Part shown: in pieces, positions 10,569 through 22,080 of the stretch
Position numbering within the stretch: the stretch's first letter is position 1
How the letters are laid out: the number at the start of each line of letters is the position of its first letter
Assembly (NCBI GenBank): GCA_030770535.1
Contig: JASVEC010000010.1
Span: forward strand, 1,178,001 to 1,242,000
Length of the DNA stretch: 64,000 nt
Direction of reading: 5' to 3'
Source: Batkoa obscura
Taxonomy: Eukaryota > Entomophthoromycota > Entomophthoromycetes > Entomophthorales > Batkoaceae
Made by a program: the position numbers and the translations under genes
The notes under the pieces: generated by a model
What the model saw: only the letters and a program-made list of their open reading frames with translations
Databases searched by the model: none
Told to the model about the DNA's origin: nothing

Positions 10569-11792
10569 ATGTTTAGACTAATTCAAAATATCAAACCAAG
10601 GACTGGATTGATAACTAATAATCATTTAAAATTGATAAAGAGTAATTATGCTACCAATAATAATGTCTCTTTATCCAAAAGAAAACAATTTATGCAAATT
10701 AACTTTTCTCCAATGACTTTGAAAAAGTTAGACGAATTAGGTCTAGGTATCGTCAAAAACAGTAAATATTTAAAAAGTGATCGTCGTAGAAGATACGAAG
10801 AAGATATAGATGAAGTTCCAAGCTTACAATTTTTTGCTGGCGCAAGTGAAAAATTATCAATACCAAAAGAAAGCTTACCAGAAGTTGGATTCTGTGGTAG
10901 AAGTAATGTGGGTAAAAGTAGATTATTGAATGCCCTATTTGGCACAGTTATTGGTGGTTCTATTGTTAGATTTGCTGATCGTCCAGGTGTCACTAAACAG
11001 TTAAATTTTTTCGAGTTGGGGAAACAAATACATTTAGTTGATATGCCAGGTTATGGATTTGCTTATGCGAAAGAAGAAGTTTTAAAGGAATGGAAAGATG
11101 TTATTGAAGGCTATTTAAAAGATAGGAAAAGTCTTAAATTGATTTATTTATTGGTGGATTCTAGACATGGTAAGTTATATAGTAGTGGTACTTTTAGTTT
11201 GTTTTATCTTATTTTCTAGGGTTTAAAGATACTGATAGAGAATTTATGGAACTTTTAAAAAGGTAGCCAGATTTCAAATCGAGTATATATAAAAATATTA
11301 AATCTACTTTTTTATAGATTAGATATTAAATTTCAAGTAGTAATGACAAAATGTGATTTGGTAGTAAGAGAGATATTGGCAAGACGTCATGATGTAATGT
11401 TAAAAGTAATGCTACTTACTAAAATCATTTATAAATACTAACTTTATTAGGAACTTCAAGAGAATTATAAAACAGCAATGGACATTATAATACCAGTCTC
11501 ATCTAGTAAATTAAATGGTATTCCAACTTTAAGAAAAAAATTACTTCATCAAATGGGATATAAATTCGCAAAGAATAAGAGTGAAGAAAAGAGAGCTCAG
11601 ATAGAAAAAGAAAGTAAAGCTAAAAAGCGAATAACAAAGGATAGTAAGGATAGAAATCAAATAGAAAATAGGAATAAAGATAAAATAGAGATCAGTAAAG
11701 TGAATAAAAAAGAAGCAAACAAAGATAAAAAAGAAAAGTATAATTCAAAATTGTCGATAGATCTATTAAAAAATAATATTTATGATGTTTAA
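10569..11792 (+). CDS. EngB/YsxC-type GTP-binding protein, mitochondrial
   Basis: Four exons (10569-11169, 11220-11262, 11318-11405, 11451-11792) with GT-AG introns give about 357 residues; the third intron holds a TACTAAC branch site. The G1 P-loop GRSNVGKS is at residues 110-117, the G3 region is DMPGYGF and G4 is TKCD in exon 3. This set is typical of the EngB/YihA family, GTPases that assist assembly of the large ribosomal subunit. The first 35 or so residues are basic and lack acids, as in a mitochondrial presequence. The last 60 residues form a Lys/Glu-rich tail longer than in bacterial EngB. A decayed copy lies at 4150-4790. A role in mitochondrial ribosome assembly follows from the family. 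Confidence 0.9.
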
Positions 11793-11846
11793 AACCATAC
11801 TTTTTTTTGAATAATTTTTTTATTAATTTTTACATTTTTACTTTTT

Positions 11847-12476
11847 TTAAGTCTTTTTTGGTGGAAGGGTAATAGTACCGCCAAGATCAAAATTAGCAGT
11901 TGTACCACTAGTACTCCCAATACCAACATCAATGCCACCCGACAGTATAGTGCCGGTAGTTGGGTCTCTACTAATAGCTCCACCATAAGATATGGAGATT
12001 CCAGTTTGATCATTAGCAAATCCAAAAGAACCACCTGTACCTGCATTCATAGAGGTACCAGATGTAGATTGATAGTTGGAATTAGTACTATAATTGGAAT
12101 TTGGTGCAACTGAACCATAGGTAGCACCTCCACCTGTACCAGCGGAATAAGTTACTCCACTACTTGCAATTGGGGCCGCAGTACCTACTGATCCTTGTAC
12201 CATAGTTGCTCCACCCGTGGCATTAGCACCATCGCCAATAGTAGTATAAGCCAAAGAACCAAAGGTGGCACCTGTTCCTGAACCTGAACCGCTTGCACTA
12301 CCAGTACTTGGGGTATTGGTGGTTGTATTATTGGTGCTTGAACTATTAGTACTGGTATTACTTGAGTAGGACTTATTGTTGCCTTTAGATGGTTTATTAT
12401 CATTATTACTATCACGTTTCGTTGGAGCAGCAATAATACTTGCAATTAAGACCAAGGTTAATAAATGGAATTTCAT
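11847..12476 (-). CDS. Secreted Gly/Ser/Thr/Asn-rich protein
   Basis: This 209-residue protein starts with a clean signal peptide (MKFHLLTLVLIASIIAAP) followed by TKR, a possible Kex2 site. The rest is low in charge and rich in Gly, Ser, Thr and Asn, with loose repeats such as ATFGS, ATYGS and SFGF. No domain is recognised. It resembles fungal cell-surface or wall-associated low-complexity proteins and would be heavily O-glycosylated if secreted. No GPI signal is visible at the C-terminus (TLPPKKT). A TATA-like box lies about 95 bases upstream. Its 3' end converges on the EngB-type gene, 54 bases apart. Confidence 0.8.
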   Translation of the reverse strand: MKFHLLTLVLIASIIAAPTKRDSNNDNKPSKGNNKSYSSNTSTNSSSTNNTTTNTPSTGSASGSGSGTGATFGSLAYTTIGDGANATGGATMVQGSVGTAAPIASSGVTYSAGTGGGATYGSVAPNSNYSTNSNYQSTSGTSMNAGTGGSFGFANDQTGISISYGGAISRDPTTGTILSGGIDVGIGSTSGTTANFDLGGTITLPPKKT

Positions 12477-13859
12477 TTTTTTTAGTGGAGATTAATAATA
12501 CGAGTTTTTTGATTAGTTTATAAAACTTTTGTTATTTTGATGAGTTTTTATCCTTTATTTTGGAGTCTATTTATACTTGCTTTTTAGAAACTCGACTTTT
12601 CTCCTCTATGTAATGATAATTTTTACTTATATTGAACTTTGTTTTTAATATATGAAATATCGAACCCCCTTATCATTATTCCGCCCACCATAATTTTCAA
12701 CTAAATTTAATTTTTTAGTTGTTTACAATTTCTAAGCATTGATGGCATATTAGCTTGTTTTGGTAAATTTCAAGCTAAAAGTTAATTGCTATTAGTAACT
12801 TTTTTAGTTTTAATCAACAGAAGGTTGGTGTTGTAGTCAGGTTGTTAACAGAATCTTATATTTTTTATATGAAGCTTAGTCTATAAGATATGGGGTGAGT
12901 TTATCGATCTACTATCCAGATTATGATACCTTTTACAATCTATTCTAAACCCCCATTTTAGTATAAAATGCTAAAGTATCGGAATTCCAATTACCAAATA
13001 TAAGGAATAGTAAATTTTTTACCAAGTTTATTAAACTGAAATTACAGGGGTTAATAAAATTACTAATTTTTGGTATCTTTTTTTTAAAGCTGTCTCAATT
13101 CCACTCAGTAGCATAAAATTGACTAAAAAAAGTTAGAATCTGGACCATTTAAAACCTTTAATCTGATATTTAGTATTACGAACATGGATGGTATATGGTC
13201 ATAAAAATGAGTTTTGATAATGTGGCTTCTTTTTACAATGCTTCTTAGACTGGATATCCTATTGTGTTGTTCCAAAATTCTACTATTACTTTTTCTTAAA
13301 TTATTTAGAATTTCTGATTCATATCGATTGTTACAAGTTTAATAGTAAAGGAATAATACTTTGATATTATGACTTTTATTTTACATCCTCAATTAATTTA
13401 AACAATCTTTGATTCATATAAAGATTGAAATTTATAATTAACTAAAATGTGATACTTCACTTATGTAAGCAAGTAATAGATGAAGTATAAGAGTAACAAA
13501 ATGAGATGAAACTAACTATTAAATAGATAAAGAAGCCTCTAAAAGGTGATGAAAGGTACTAGTCAATAATATTAATATAACATTAGAGAAATTAACTCTA
13601 GAAATTTTTTACCTTTGAATAAATTATGGCATTTTTTTAAAAATTTGGTTTTTTAAACAAGACCAACAAATTTTTAATAATAGTTTTACTACTTTAGTGA
13701 GGCCAGATGTAAAATAAATTATGGATTTTTAAATAATAAAATTTAAAGCAAAAAATATTAGAATAGAAGTATCCAAAATTAGCATTCATTTTATCAAACT
13801 TTAAATATATTAAAAAAATAAAATATATAAAATTTGCCTAACCAATTTTCAATTGAAAG
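12477..13859. other. Intergenic, no gene seen
   Basis: About 1.4 kb of AT-rich DNA. Apart from the promoter of the secreted protein gene at its left end, I see no coding exon or repeat. Confidence 0.55.
12567..12575 (-). promoter_or_regulatory. TATA-like box of the Gly/Ser-rich secreted protein
   Basis: TATAAATAG on the minus strand, about 91 bases before the ATG at 12476. Assigned from motif and position only. Confidence 0.4.
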
Positions 13860-13942
13860 GATCAGGTGGCCGAGTTGGTCTAAGGCGCCGTGTTAAGGCC
13901 GCGGTCTCTTCGGAGGCGTGGGTTCGAATCCCATCCTGATCA
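13860..13942 (+). tRNA. tRNA-Leu (AAG anticodon)
   Basis: This is an 83-base class II tRNA with acceptor GATCAGG/CCTGATC. The anticodon stem CCGTG/CGCGG encloses loop TTAAGGC with anticodon AAG. It has a long variable arm (TCTCTTCGGAGGC) and T-loop TTCGAAT. No intron is present and a TTTTT terminator follows. The open frame that runs through it is incidental. Confidence 0.94.
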
Positions 13943-14041
13943 TGTTATTTTTCAACATTTTTTATTGAATAACGTAAATTGTTTTTTTATTTTGCCATTT
14001 TTTGAGCATTATTGGGATAAAAATAACTATAAATTTTTTCA

Positions 14042-14145
14042 AATAGGGGCATTTTTTTGGTTTCGTCACTTTTTCCATTTCTTAAACGCTACTTGAATGG
14101 AAAGATTGTAATAAAATTCTTAAATAAAAAAATATATCCTCAAAT
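14042..14145 (+). mobile_element. MITE copy 2
   Basis: Family copy with ends AATAGGGGCAT and ATATCCTCAAAT and core TTAAACGCTACTTGAATGG. It lies 100 bases downstream of tRNA-Leu. Confidence 0.8.
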
Positions 14146-14613
14146 AGAGACCTCTACCTTCTCCTGTAGTTCTTTTTATCTAAAATTTTAATGAATTACT
14201 CATAGTTTATTTAACAAAATGATAGTCTATAAATCAAAAAGTTGTATACTAGGATAAGGAATGAACTTTAAAAGTGATAAGATAGAAACAACAATGAAAG
14301 GAGTGAGAGAGATAAATATTAATGTTTTAATGAAAGAGTCAATATATTTTATTATAGAGTGATTATGATATTGGGAAAATGTGTTTAATTCTAGTATATT
14401 AAGATAATGATTGAATATCGATAATAAAAGGATTAATTCTTTAATATTGGGTATGAATAGGAAGTAATAAGGATTTTGTTAAAGTTAACATAGTAATTAA
14501 ATGGAATGTTTATTTATAGTAGAATCAAAATTAAAATAGAATATAATAATAATTTTTATTTTGAATAATTGATATATAACTTAATGAATAATGAGCAACA
14601 AGTAGTATTTAAA
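14146..14613. other. Intergenic, no gene seen
   Basis: AT-rich DNA beyond the 3' end of the first Kelch gene. Nothing is recognised. Confidence 0.6.
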
Positions 14614-16218
14614 TTAATCTACAAATTTTTCATTAATCACCGACATATAGTTTTCACCAGGCATAATGGTATCAGACCTTAGCACAAATAAAGGGTTCTC
14701 TTGTTCACTTGTTGGACTGATTGGAACTGAGGCTGAAGTATTGGTATGGTGATTTAGATCATTGTTGCTCATACCATTGTTATTATTATTAGCATTATAA
14801 GAACCCCTGTTAGTTGAATTTAAGGTGGAATCTGAAAAATGAGAATTATATTTCATCGAATTATTACTATGATATTTTTCAGTAACTTGAGAATTAGGAC
14901 GATAGTTAGAATTGGTACCATCATTTTCACTCCATAATGGGTTAAGATTAGGCTGGATAGGTTCTAAAAAGGGTTCAGGTTCAGGTATTTCTTTTTTTAA
15001 TTGTTGTACTTTTCTTCGATAATAAAAAAAGATAAGGATTATTACTATTATTAATACAATCACTCCTACAGTCACTCCAATAATTAATGGTAAATTGGTA
15101 GAAGATTTAGAATCATCATTATCATCATATTCCCCAATAAAGGCATTAGAATACCAAGATTGAGGTGGTGGAGAGTATTGTTTAGCTACCAAAAAATTAT
15201 CTAAGTTAATAATTTGAGCTTGATTGAAAGTACTCAAATTATCCGTTTCACCTAAAAATTGAACTAATTGATTACTTACTGTCCAAGCAGAATAAGAAGC
15301 TCGTGCGAAATTAGTATTAGTATTAGTACTATCTTCATTTTTTAGTTGAATTCGACGCCATTGCCAGGTAGTTGTATCCAATACCAATACATCTGAATAA
15401 ATCTTGAAATCGTTATAAGTGGAATTAATATTACTTGCACCCCCTTGAATAATAATTTTATTTCCATAAGCAACAGGCATAAATTTAATAATAGGATCTT
15501 GATTTTCCCCAGTTGTTTTTTGTTTAGTCCAAGCATTAGTTCTAAAATCATAAATATAAATTTCACTCAAATCTCTTACTGTACCATCTGAAGTTATTCC
15601 ACCTAATATGACAAATCGATTTTGAGTTAAAAATACACTTTGATGATATTCCAAAGGTTGTAATGAATCATCACTAGGTTCTGACATCCATTGAAGAGAA
15701 GATGTATTAAATCTCCAATATTCATTGGTCAATTTATTACTATCAGTTAATCTTCCACCAAACATACAAAAAACATTAGAGTGAGTAATCCAAGCAAATC
15801 CTTTTCTATTTGGTGGGGATTGTATATTAATTTGATTATTAAATCCCCCAGTTGATAAGTCTAAATATCTTAACGGCGAGTTGCCAGAATTAACATCTCC
15901 ACCATACATCCATAATTTTGTTCCATTCACTCCCTCTCCAAATATAGCCCCAAAAGTAGGTACATTAACATTAGAGCCAAGGGAACTTATATCAACATTC
16001 GAACTATCTTGTAATTTAAATTGACTCACATCAAATGATTTATTTAGTTGGATAGTAATTAAATTGGTATATTGGGAACTGACCTTGGCGTTACTCGCTG
16101 TTCCTCCAGTGATGTACATACGTTGATTCATAATGGCACATGAACTTCCACTGATGGATTGAGTAACTATTAATGTTAATTGAGTTACCAAATTCAATAA
16201 AAGATATAATAATATCAT
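14614..16218 (-). CDS. Kelch-repeat single-pass membrane protein, paralog 1
   Basis: This single-exon protein has 534 residues. A hydrophobic signal peptide (about residues 1-20) precedes SGSSCAIMNQRMYITGG, the first of several Kelch blades. Further blades include FAWITHSNVFCMFGG, YHQSVFLTQNRFVILGG and IYIYDF..AW, so a beta-propeller outside the cell is likely. One transmembrane helix near residue 385 (LPLIIGVTVGVIVLIIVIIL) is followed by RRK and a polar tail rich in Asn and Ser. The tail holds EPFLEPIQPNLNPLWSEND, shared with the paralog at 19125 and the decayed copy at 8648. The topology suggests a surface receptor or adhesion protein, but the ligand is unknown. The start was chosen because it gives the signal peptide. 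Confidence 0.88.
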   Translation of the reverse strand: MILLYLLLNLVTQLTLIVTQSISGSSCAIMNQRMYITGGTASNAKVSSQYTNLITIQLNKSFDVSQFKLQDSSNVDISSLGSNVNVPTFGAIFGEGVNGTKLWMYGGDVNSGNSPLRYLDLSTGGFNNQINIQSPPNRKGFAWITHSNVFCMFGGRLTDSNKLTNEYWRFNTSSLQWMSEPSDDSLQPLEYHQSVFLTQNRFVILGGITSDGTVRDLSEIYIYDFRTNAWTKQKTTGENQDPIIKFMPVAYGNKIIIQGGASNINSTYNDFKIYSDVLVLDTTTWQWRRIQLKNEDSTNTNTNFARASYSAWTVSNQLVQFLGETDNLSTFNQAQIINLDNFLVAKQYSPPPQSWYSNAFIGEYDDNDDSKSSTNLPLIIGVTVGVIVLIIVIILIFFYYRRKVQQLKKEIPEPEPFLEPIQPNLNPLWSENDGTNSNYRPNSQVTEKYHSNNSMKYNSHFSDSTLNSTNRGSYNANNNNNGMSNNDLNHHTNTSASVPISPTSEQENPLFVLRSDTIMPGENYMSVINEKFVD

Positions 16219-17145
16219 AGTTAAATTAATATATTAAAAAATTGAATAGATTGAATAAAAAAATCTTAATGAAAAGGAGTAAAGTTGAGTTTTTATATAT
16301 CTTTATTTTTTACTAATAATCCCCTGAATTGAAGGTGCTTTATTTGGAATTTTAATAATTTTAAAAGTTAATTTTAGAGTCTATTATTGTTATTTTACCT
16401 CAAATATAATACCTATTTTTGATGATTTTCTCCGTTTAAGGTACTTAATTTTGAATTTTTTTTAAAACACTACCCCCGAATCGTCCATTAATTTTGTATT
16501 CAATTTTCTAAGTTTTAAACTGTATAATTCACCCCAATTTTAACCTAGCATTTGGGTCTATTATAATAGGTTATCGATGGGGAAATTAAGTATAAGCATT
16601 ATAAAACTATGAATTGTATTCTATTTTCAAGTTTATAATATTTATTTATATCTTTTTATTAATTTTAAATTATTTGTATCTTTTAAAAATTTATTATGAG
16701 TTTAAAAATAAATTCTAATAAAATTACCCTCATTGTTATATTAGAATAAACGCAGTCCTCTGAAATGTATTTTACATTTTCAAACTTAATAGAAAAACAC
16801 CCTCAATTGAGCTTGGTTTACTTCAAGTTTATATTTTAAAACTAAGGGTTTTTGTTATTCTAATTTTAAGACTAAGATTTGTTATTATTTAGTTAAAGTT
16901 AAAATCCAATTATAAATAAAAGATCTAGATTCTAATTTTGTTATTCTATTTATTAATTTTATATAATAAAAGAGAAGTATATAAATAAGTAAATAAATAG
17001 TAAAGTCAGATTTATTAAAAAATGAGTTTATTGTTTATGTAAAGAGTAGCAAAAAGAAGAAGATTAACTAATAAATTCCAAAGTTTAAAGAGTGAGAGAA
17101 AGAAACATGAGAGTAGAATAAAACAGAAAATACAAATATTTACTA
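16219..17145. other. Intergenic, no gene seen
   Basis: AT-rich spacer. A TATATAAAAA run near 16291-16303 (minus) may be the promoter of the Kelch gene. No coding exon is seen. Confidence 0.55.
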
Positions 17146-18143
17146 TTAAAATTGATAAACTTTAACAAAATCAATATTAAAATTTTGTTTCCAAGATTTT
17201 GGATCATTATATTTATCAAATTTCCAACCAGGTCCAAAATAGTTACCTGCAATAGCTAAATCAATAATCATATACCATTCTTGATCAATAAATGGAATAC
17301 CTAAAATAAAATAAATAAATAAATAAAATAATATATAGAATATATAGAATATAATACTTACCCATTCCATTATATTGATGAAAAGCAGTAGACCAATCTC
17401 TATTTAATTCTACATTATGAACATAATTATCGTCTATAAAGAATTTAATATAATTTTTAGTATAATCAATACCAAATGTATGATAACCATCAAATAGCCC
17501 ATTTTTCATATGAGGAGTAGTAAAATATTGATTATTAGGCCATTTACCGCCATGGTGTAATGTGAATTCCACTTTATCTTTCATATGACCTTTAGCTTCT
17601 AATATATCAATTTCACCACCCGTAGGCCAAGTGCCATACTTATCAGTGACTGGTAATAACCAGAAGGTAGGCCAAAGATAATTACCAATAGGAAGTTGAG
17701 CACGCATTTCAAATCTTCCATATCGAAAACCAGAATTTAATTTACTATGAATTTTACCACTAATAATTGGTAATTGTAAATCTTTATTACATCCATTTGA
17801 TAATTTACTAGAACATGATTCTCCCTCTTTTAATTTATAGTCACCATCTATATAATTAGGTATTATACTTAATGTACCTATAATAAAAATCAATCCTTAA
17901 TTCATGTTATTTAATTATTAGACTATTTAATTTACCATTATTTAAGTTCAATACTTCTGGATGATCAACATAACACTGTTGTTCTAAATTACCCCCACCA
18001 TCACAACTTACTTCCACATCCCATAAATCTCGGTTAATTGTTCCACCTTCAAAGTTATCTTCAAATACTAACTTTAATCCATCGGGTAAGGAGGGGGATG
18101 ATAAAACAGTATTGATGAGATAAATATAGAATATAAAATGCAT
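17146..18143 (-). CDS. Secreted glycoside hydrolase family 16 (beta-glucanase-like)
   Basis: Three exons on the minus strand (18143-17936, 17877-17362, 17300-17146) with introns of 58 and 61 bases give 292 residues. A signal peptide (MHFIFYIYLINTVLSSP) precedes LVFEDNFEGGTINRDLWDVE, the usual GH16 opening. The catalytic motif GEIDILE gives E158 as nucleophile, D160, and E163 as acid/base. GRFEMRAQLPIG and WPTFWLLP are also family landmarks. The protein ends just after DFVKVYQF with no extra domain. Members of this family cut beta-1,3- or beta-1,3/1,4-glucans, and a role in wall remodelling or nutrient release is plausible. The exact substrate cannot be read from the sequence. Confidence 0.9.
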
Positions 18144-19124
18144 TGTATTGAAATTGATATTTAATATAGTTTATAAATTAATGATTATAGGTATAATGAG
18201 AATAATCAATAAATAAAACAAAATGAAATGAAATGAAATAAAAATAAAATAAAATAATTGATATAAAAAAATTAAGTTATTATAATAATAACTAAAGTAA
18301 TATAATATATCGACTTTTTTTTATTGTTATGATTTTCAATTGTTTATATATACTATTATCTCTTGTTTTATTCTCCGCATTTGATTCAAGTTGACATTTA
18401 CTTTTTTTGGTGAAATATAAAAATTAGCTCGATTTTAATAACGTGAATTACTTACGATTATGTATTTCCTAGATTTTGAGCTAGTTGAAATTAACCAATT
18501 AATTAAGAAATAATCTCAATTTGAAATCATCCTATTGATTAATATTATTAGTTAACTACTTTAGTGAATTTGTTACTAAATTTCCATAAGCTTCTTTTAA
18601 TTATTTTTTAAAAATAATCGTTACTATTTCTTTTAATACCGTTAATAAAAAAGAAATGATATATTTTTATAATGGTTAATTTATTAATTCATTATTATAA
18701 TTATGATAATTATAATAATATTTATTATTATTCATTAATTATATATTTATTTTATATATCAATTGTTATTTATTGAAATTATTATATCATCTAAATTTAT
18801 AACAATAATAATAAACTTTGATTTTTGTTGATTTTTATATTAAAAATAAAGATATTAAACGTTAGTTGTAGATCAATAATAAACTTTAAATAAAAAAACA
18901 AATTAAAATTATTTATGTCATTTAGTAATTTTTAAATGTTAAAATGACAAAACTAATAAAAAATGATTAAACTTAATATATTATAATATTACATTTTAAA
19001 AAAAGATATTAGAATTTTGTTTATTTTTGTTAAATAATTTATAAATTATTGAATTAAATGTCAAAAATTAATACATGTAATAGAACATTAGTTATAGTAA
19101 ATATTATTATTTATAAAAATATTA
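18144..19124. other. Intergenic with short AAATG/AAATA microsatellite
   Basis: Very AT-rich, with a purine microsatellite at about 18218-18256. No gene is seen. Confidence 0.6.
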
Positions 19125-20486
19125 TTATTTACTATTCATTCTACTATTCCTTGCTGTTGAATTAGGTGAAAAATTGACATTAGTACCATCATTCTCACTC
19201 CAAATGAAATTGAAATTCGGTTGGATTGGTTCTAAAAATGGCTCACTCTTTTCCCTAATCCCTTTACTATCTCTCTTTGATCTTCTCTTTTTAACTTTAA
19301 ACCAATAAACTAATACGCTTAACACTAATCCCACTAAAACAATACCTCCAATACTTAACCCTATTACTAAGGGTAAATTAGTATTAACATTATTATTCAA
19401 AGTATTGTTTCCATTAGTATTATTACTATAATCTCCTAAATAAGCTTTTGTATAAAAACTTTTCGGTGGAGGAATATATTCTTTTGCTGCCATAAAAGTA
19501 TCTAAATTAACAATTTGAACTTGAGGAGCTAAAGAGTCTTTTTCGCCTAGAAATTGAACCAATTGATTACCTATTAACCAAGCGGAATACGATGCACGAG
19601 CAAAATAATTATTGCCATAAGTATCTAAACTTAACTCATATTCTCGCCATTCCCAAGTATCTAAATTCAGTACCATCATATTATTATATAATTTATAATT
19701 GGGATCCGATGAATTAAGAGTATTACTACCACCTTGTATAATAATATAATTTTTATACGAAATGGGAGTAAACTTAACACCTTTATAAATCTCACCATTG
19801 ATAGTAGTTTGTACATTCCATTGTAATTTACTAATATCAAAAACATAAATTTCACTTAAATCTCTTAAATCCCCACTTTCATCTATACCACCTAATATTA
19901 TAAATTTCCCATTAGCTAATACACCTTGATGGTATTCTAATTTTTTTAATCTTGAATCAGATGGCATTGTATACCATTTTTGATCAGTCAAATTGAACTT
20001 TTTGTATTCATTTGTTAATTCATTAGTTTCTAAAATACGTCCACCAAACATACAAAAATAACCGTTATGAGTGATCCAAGCAAAATTACTTCTTATTGGT
20101 GGAGACAACATTTTATTGTTTTTAGTAATCCCCCCTGATTGTAAATCATAATATTGTAAGCCTTGAAGACCATAAACCCATAATTTATTACCATTTTGGC
20201 CTTCCCCAAAAATAGCTGAGAAAGAAGTAGTAGTTGATGGCAGAGTACTAGTTTGTACAAGCGATGTGTCATTCAATTTGAAATCATATGTATTGAATTT
20301 TTGATTTAATTCAATGATATATAAGCCATTGTTTTGTAAATTGTTTTTTAACCCACCAGTAACATACATCTTTTCATTCATAATAGCACAACTGCTACCG
20401 GATATGATAGGATCCAAAGCAAGCAGAAAGGTGAAGAGAAATAATGATAATAAAAGATAAAAATCCTTTGGACAGAAATAAAGCAT
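19125..20486 (-). CDS. Kelch-repeat single-pass membrane protein, paralog 2
   Basis: This single-exon protein has 453 residues. An N-terminal hydrophobic leader (LLLSLFLFTFLLA) precedes SGSSCAIMNEKMYVTGG and several Kelch blades (FAWITHNGYFCMFGG, YHQGVLANGKFIILGG, LSEIYVFDI). A transmembrane helix (LPLVIGLSIGGIVLVGLVLS) is followed by a basic stop-transfer (KVKKRRSKR). The short tail contains EPFLEPIQPNFNFIWSEND. It shares the whole architecture with the 14614 gene but lacks the longer Asn-rich tail. The decayed gene at 8648 is closer to this copy than to paralog 1. The likely role is a surface beta-propeller protein, with no known partner. Confidence 0.88.
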   Translation of the reverse strand: MLYFCPKDFYLLLSLFLFTFLLALDPIISGSSCAIMNEKMYVTGGLKNNLQNNGLYIIELNQKFNTYDFKLNDTSLVQTSTLPSTTTSFSAIFGEGQNGNKLWVYGLQGLQYYDLQSGGITKNNKMLSPPIRSNFAWITHNGYFCMFGGRILETNELTNEYKKFNLTDQKWYTMPSDSRLKKLEYHQGVLANGKFIILGGIDESGDLRDLSEIYVFDISKLQWNVQTTINGEIYKGVKFTPISYKNYIIIQGGSNTLNSSDPNYKLYNNMMVLNLDTWEWREYELSLDTYGNNYFARASYSAWLIGNQLVQFLGEKDSLAPQVQIVNLDTFMAAKEYIPPPKSFYTKAYLGDYSNNTNGNNTLNNNVNTNLPLVIGLSIGGIVLVGLVLSVLVYWFKVKKRRSKRDSKGIREKSEPFLEPIQPNFNFIWSENDGTNVNFSPNSTARNSRMNSK

Positions 20487-21470
20487 CTTTTTCTTTTTAA
20501 TAAAATAAATTCTAATTTTATTAATTATTAAGTTTTTTATTTATACTTTTATGTTTTCTATAAATTTTCTAAGACACAACCTTAACCCCATAAAATATGA
20601 ATTTTTGATTTATTACAGTTCTAGATTTTTATTGCTTTTGTTTTATCCTCATTTTTGATTTATTTTGGTTCAATTAAAGGCTACAAAAGCATGGTTTTTT
20701 TTAAACACAATAAGCTGAAGATATCAATCAAACAGTTGCTGTACTTGTATTATGAATTAGTTAGCTTTGATTCTGAAGCCAAAATATTAATCAAATTCTT
20801 CTGAAATGCCAAAATTAGGCTTTAAAAAGAATAAATAGAGAATTAAGGAATTTTAAAAATTATTAAAAATTTAGTCATAATCCAGTTGCAATAGCTAACT
20901 TAAATTTACAGTTTTACATTTAAGTTATGCTTTTTATTTTTTTATTTTTTTATTTTTTTATTTTTCTATTTTTATTTTCATTTTCATTTTCTTGAAAGTA
21001 TTATAATTACGGCAGTTTATTAAAACTTATTCGTTATTATAAAAAAATACATTATATTGCATTGTATTGAAAGCTTTTAAAATAGTTAAAATAGTTAACC
21101 AATATTAATAATTTCATTGCATTGTGAATATTAAGACAAAAATAAACTCCCTTTTTTGATATATTTATTTTATAAAGCTATTAGAAATTTTATAATTCTA
21201 TCTGAACTAACTTAACTTAAATTTTGTTATTTTAATATTTTAATAATAATAACCGTACTTTTTCATTACAAAATACTTTAAATCAATATGAAAATAACGT
21301 TATTACAATAATGTTAGAATATCAATATTAGTTAACAATTTTTAATGGGTTTTAGTGTTATTAAACTTGTTATCCTTAGCTATTAAACTCAATATAAAAT
21401 TCTCACTCACACTACTATTCTTAGTTTAAACAAGCTTAATACTTAACTGAATAGATTCTTTAAAAAACAT
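20487..21470. other. Intergenic with T-rich microsatellite
   Basis: A TTTTTTA-type tract lies at about 20930-20992. The rest is AT-rich and without coding signal. Confidence 0.6.
20537..20545 (-). promoter_or_regulatory. TATA-like box of Kelch paralog 2
   Basis: TATAAATAA on the minus strand, about 51 bases before the ATG at 20486. Called from motif and position only. Confidence 0.35.
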
Positions 21471-21571
21471 TCGGGGATGTATTTGTATTTAAGAATTCCA
21501 CTAATAATTTTTCCGCTCAAATAGTGCTTAAAAGATGGAAAAAGCGATGAAGCCAAAGAAACATCCCCATA
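21471..21571 (-). mobile_element. MITE copy 3
   Basis: Near-consensus copy. The ends are CGGGGATGT and ACATCCCCAT, a clear terminal inverted repeat, with core GCTCAAATAGTGCTTAAAAG. It ends 25 bases from the 3' end of the minus-strand tRNA-Asp. Confidence 0.92.
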
Positions 21572-21595
21572 TTAAATTTTAATAATCCAAAAAAA

Positions 21596-21667
21596 CTCTC
21601 GAGCGGGGAATTGAACCCCGGTCTCCCGCGTGACAGGCGGGGATACTCACCACTATACTACCCGAGA
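21596..21667 (-). tRNA. tRNA-Asp (GUC anticodon), copy 1
   Basis: 72-base cloverleaf with acceptor TCTCGGG/CTCGAGA plus G discriminator. Anticodon loop CTGTCAC with anticodon GTC. T-loop GGGGTTCAATTCCCC. No intron. A run of seven T follows on the minus strand as Pol III terminator. Identical to the copy at 31856-31927. Confidence 0.96.
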
Positions 21668-21983
21668 TTAATATATTATTGTAATTTTTTTATTTAATTT
21701 ATTAATTTTATTGCACTTAAAAAATTGAAGGTACACTAGCTAACATATAAGGATCCTGCATTTTATTTTTTATTTGTAAGATCATTAAAAATATTAACAA
21801 GTAATAATTTTTTAGATTTAAAGTAAAAAGTCTTATATTATAAATATATATGTAAATCAATGTCAAATACTCTAATGATTTGTAAAATTAAAATAAAAAA
21901 ATATACTAAGTTAGCTTAAGTTACCATTGTTATAAAATTTAACAGCAATATCGATACTTATTTAATAACTCTTTGTTATATGA
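21596..21983 (-). repeat. tRNA-Asp segmental duplication, left arm
   Basis: The tRNA plus about 315 bases of its 5' flank is repeated in inverted orientation at 31553-31927. By eye, roughly one base in twenty differs in the flank and none in the tRNA. The match stops at the tRNA 3' end on one side and where MITE copy 4 begins on the other. Confidence 0.93.
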
Positions 21984-22080
21984 AGATGTTTTCTTTGGCT
22001 TCATTTTTTCCATCTTTCAAGCGCTATTTGAGTGGAAAATTTTTAGTAAAATTCTCAAATATAAAAATACATCTCTATAT
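21982..22080 (+). mobile_element. MITE copy 4
   Basis: Core TTCAAGCGCTATTTGAGTGG with ends GAAGATGT and ACATCTCTAT. It begins where the tRNA-Asp duplication ends. Confidence 0.88.

Noticed and set aside
13890-14096. Open frame of 68 codons on the plus strand
   Set aside because: It starts inside tRNA-Leu and runs into a MITE, with no protein-like composition.
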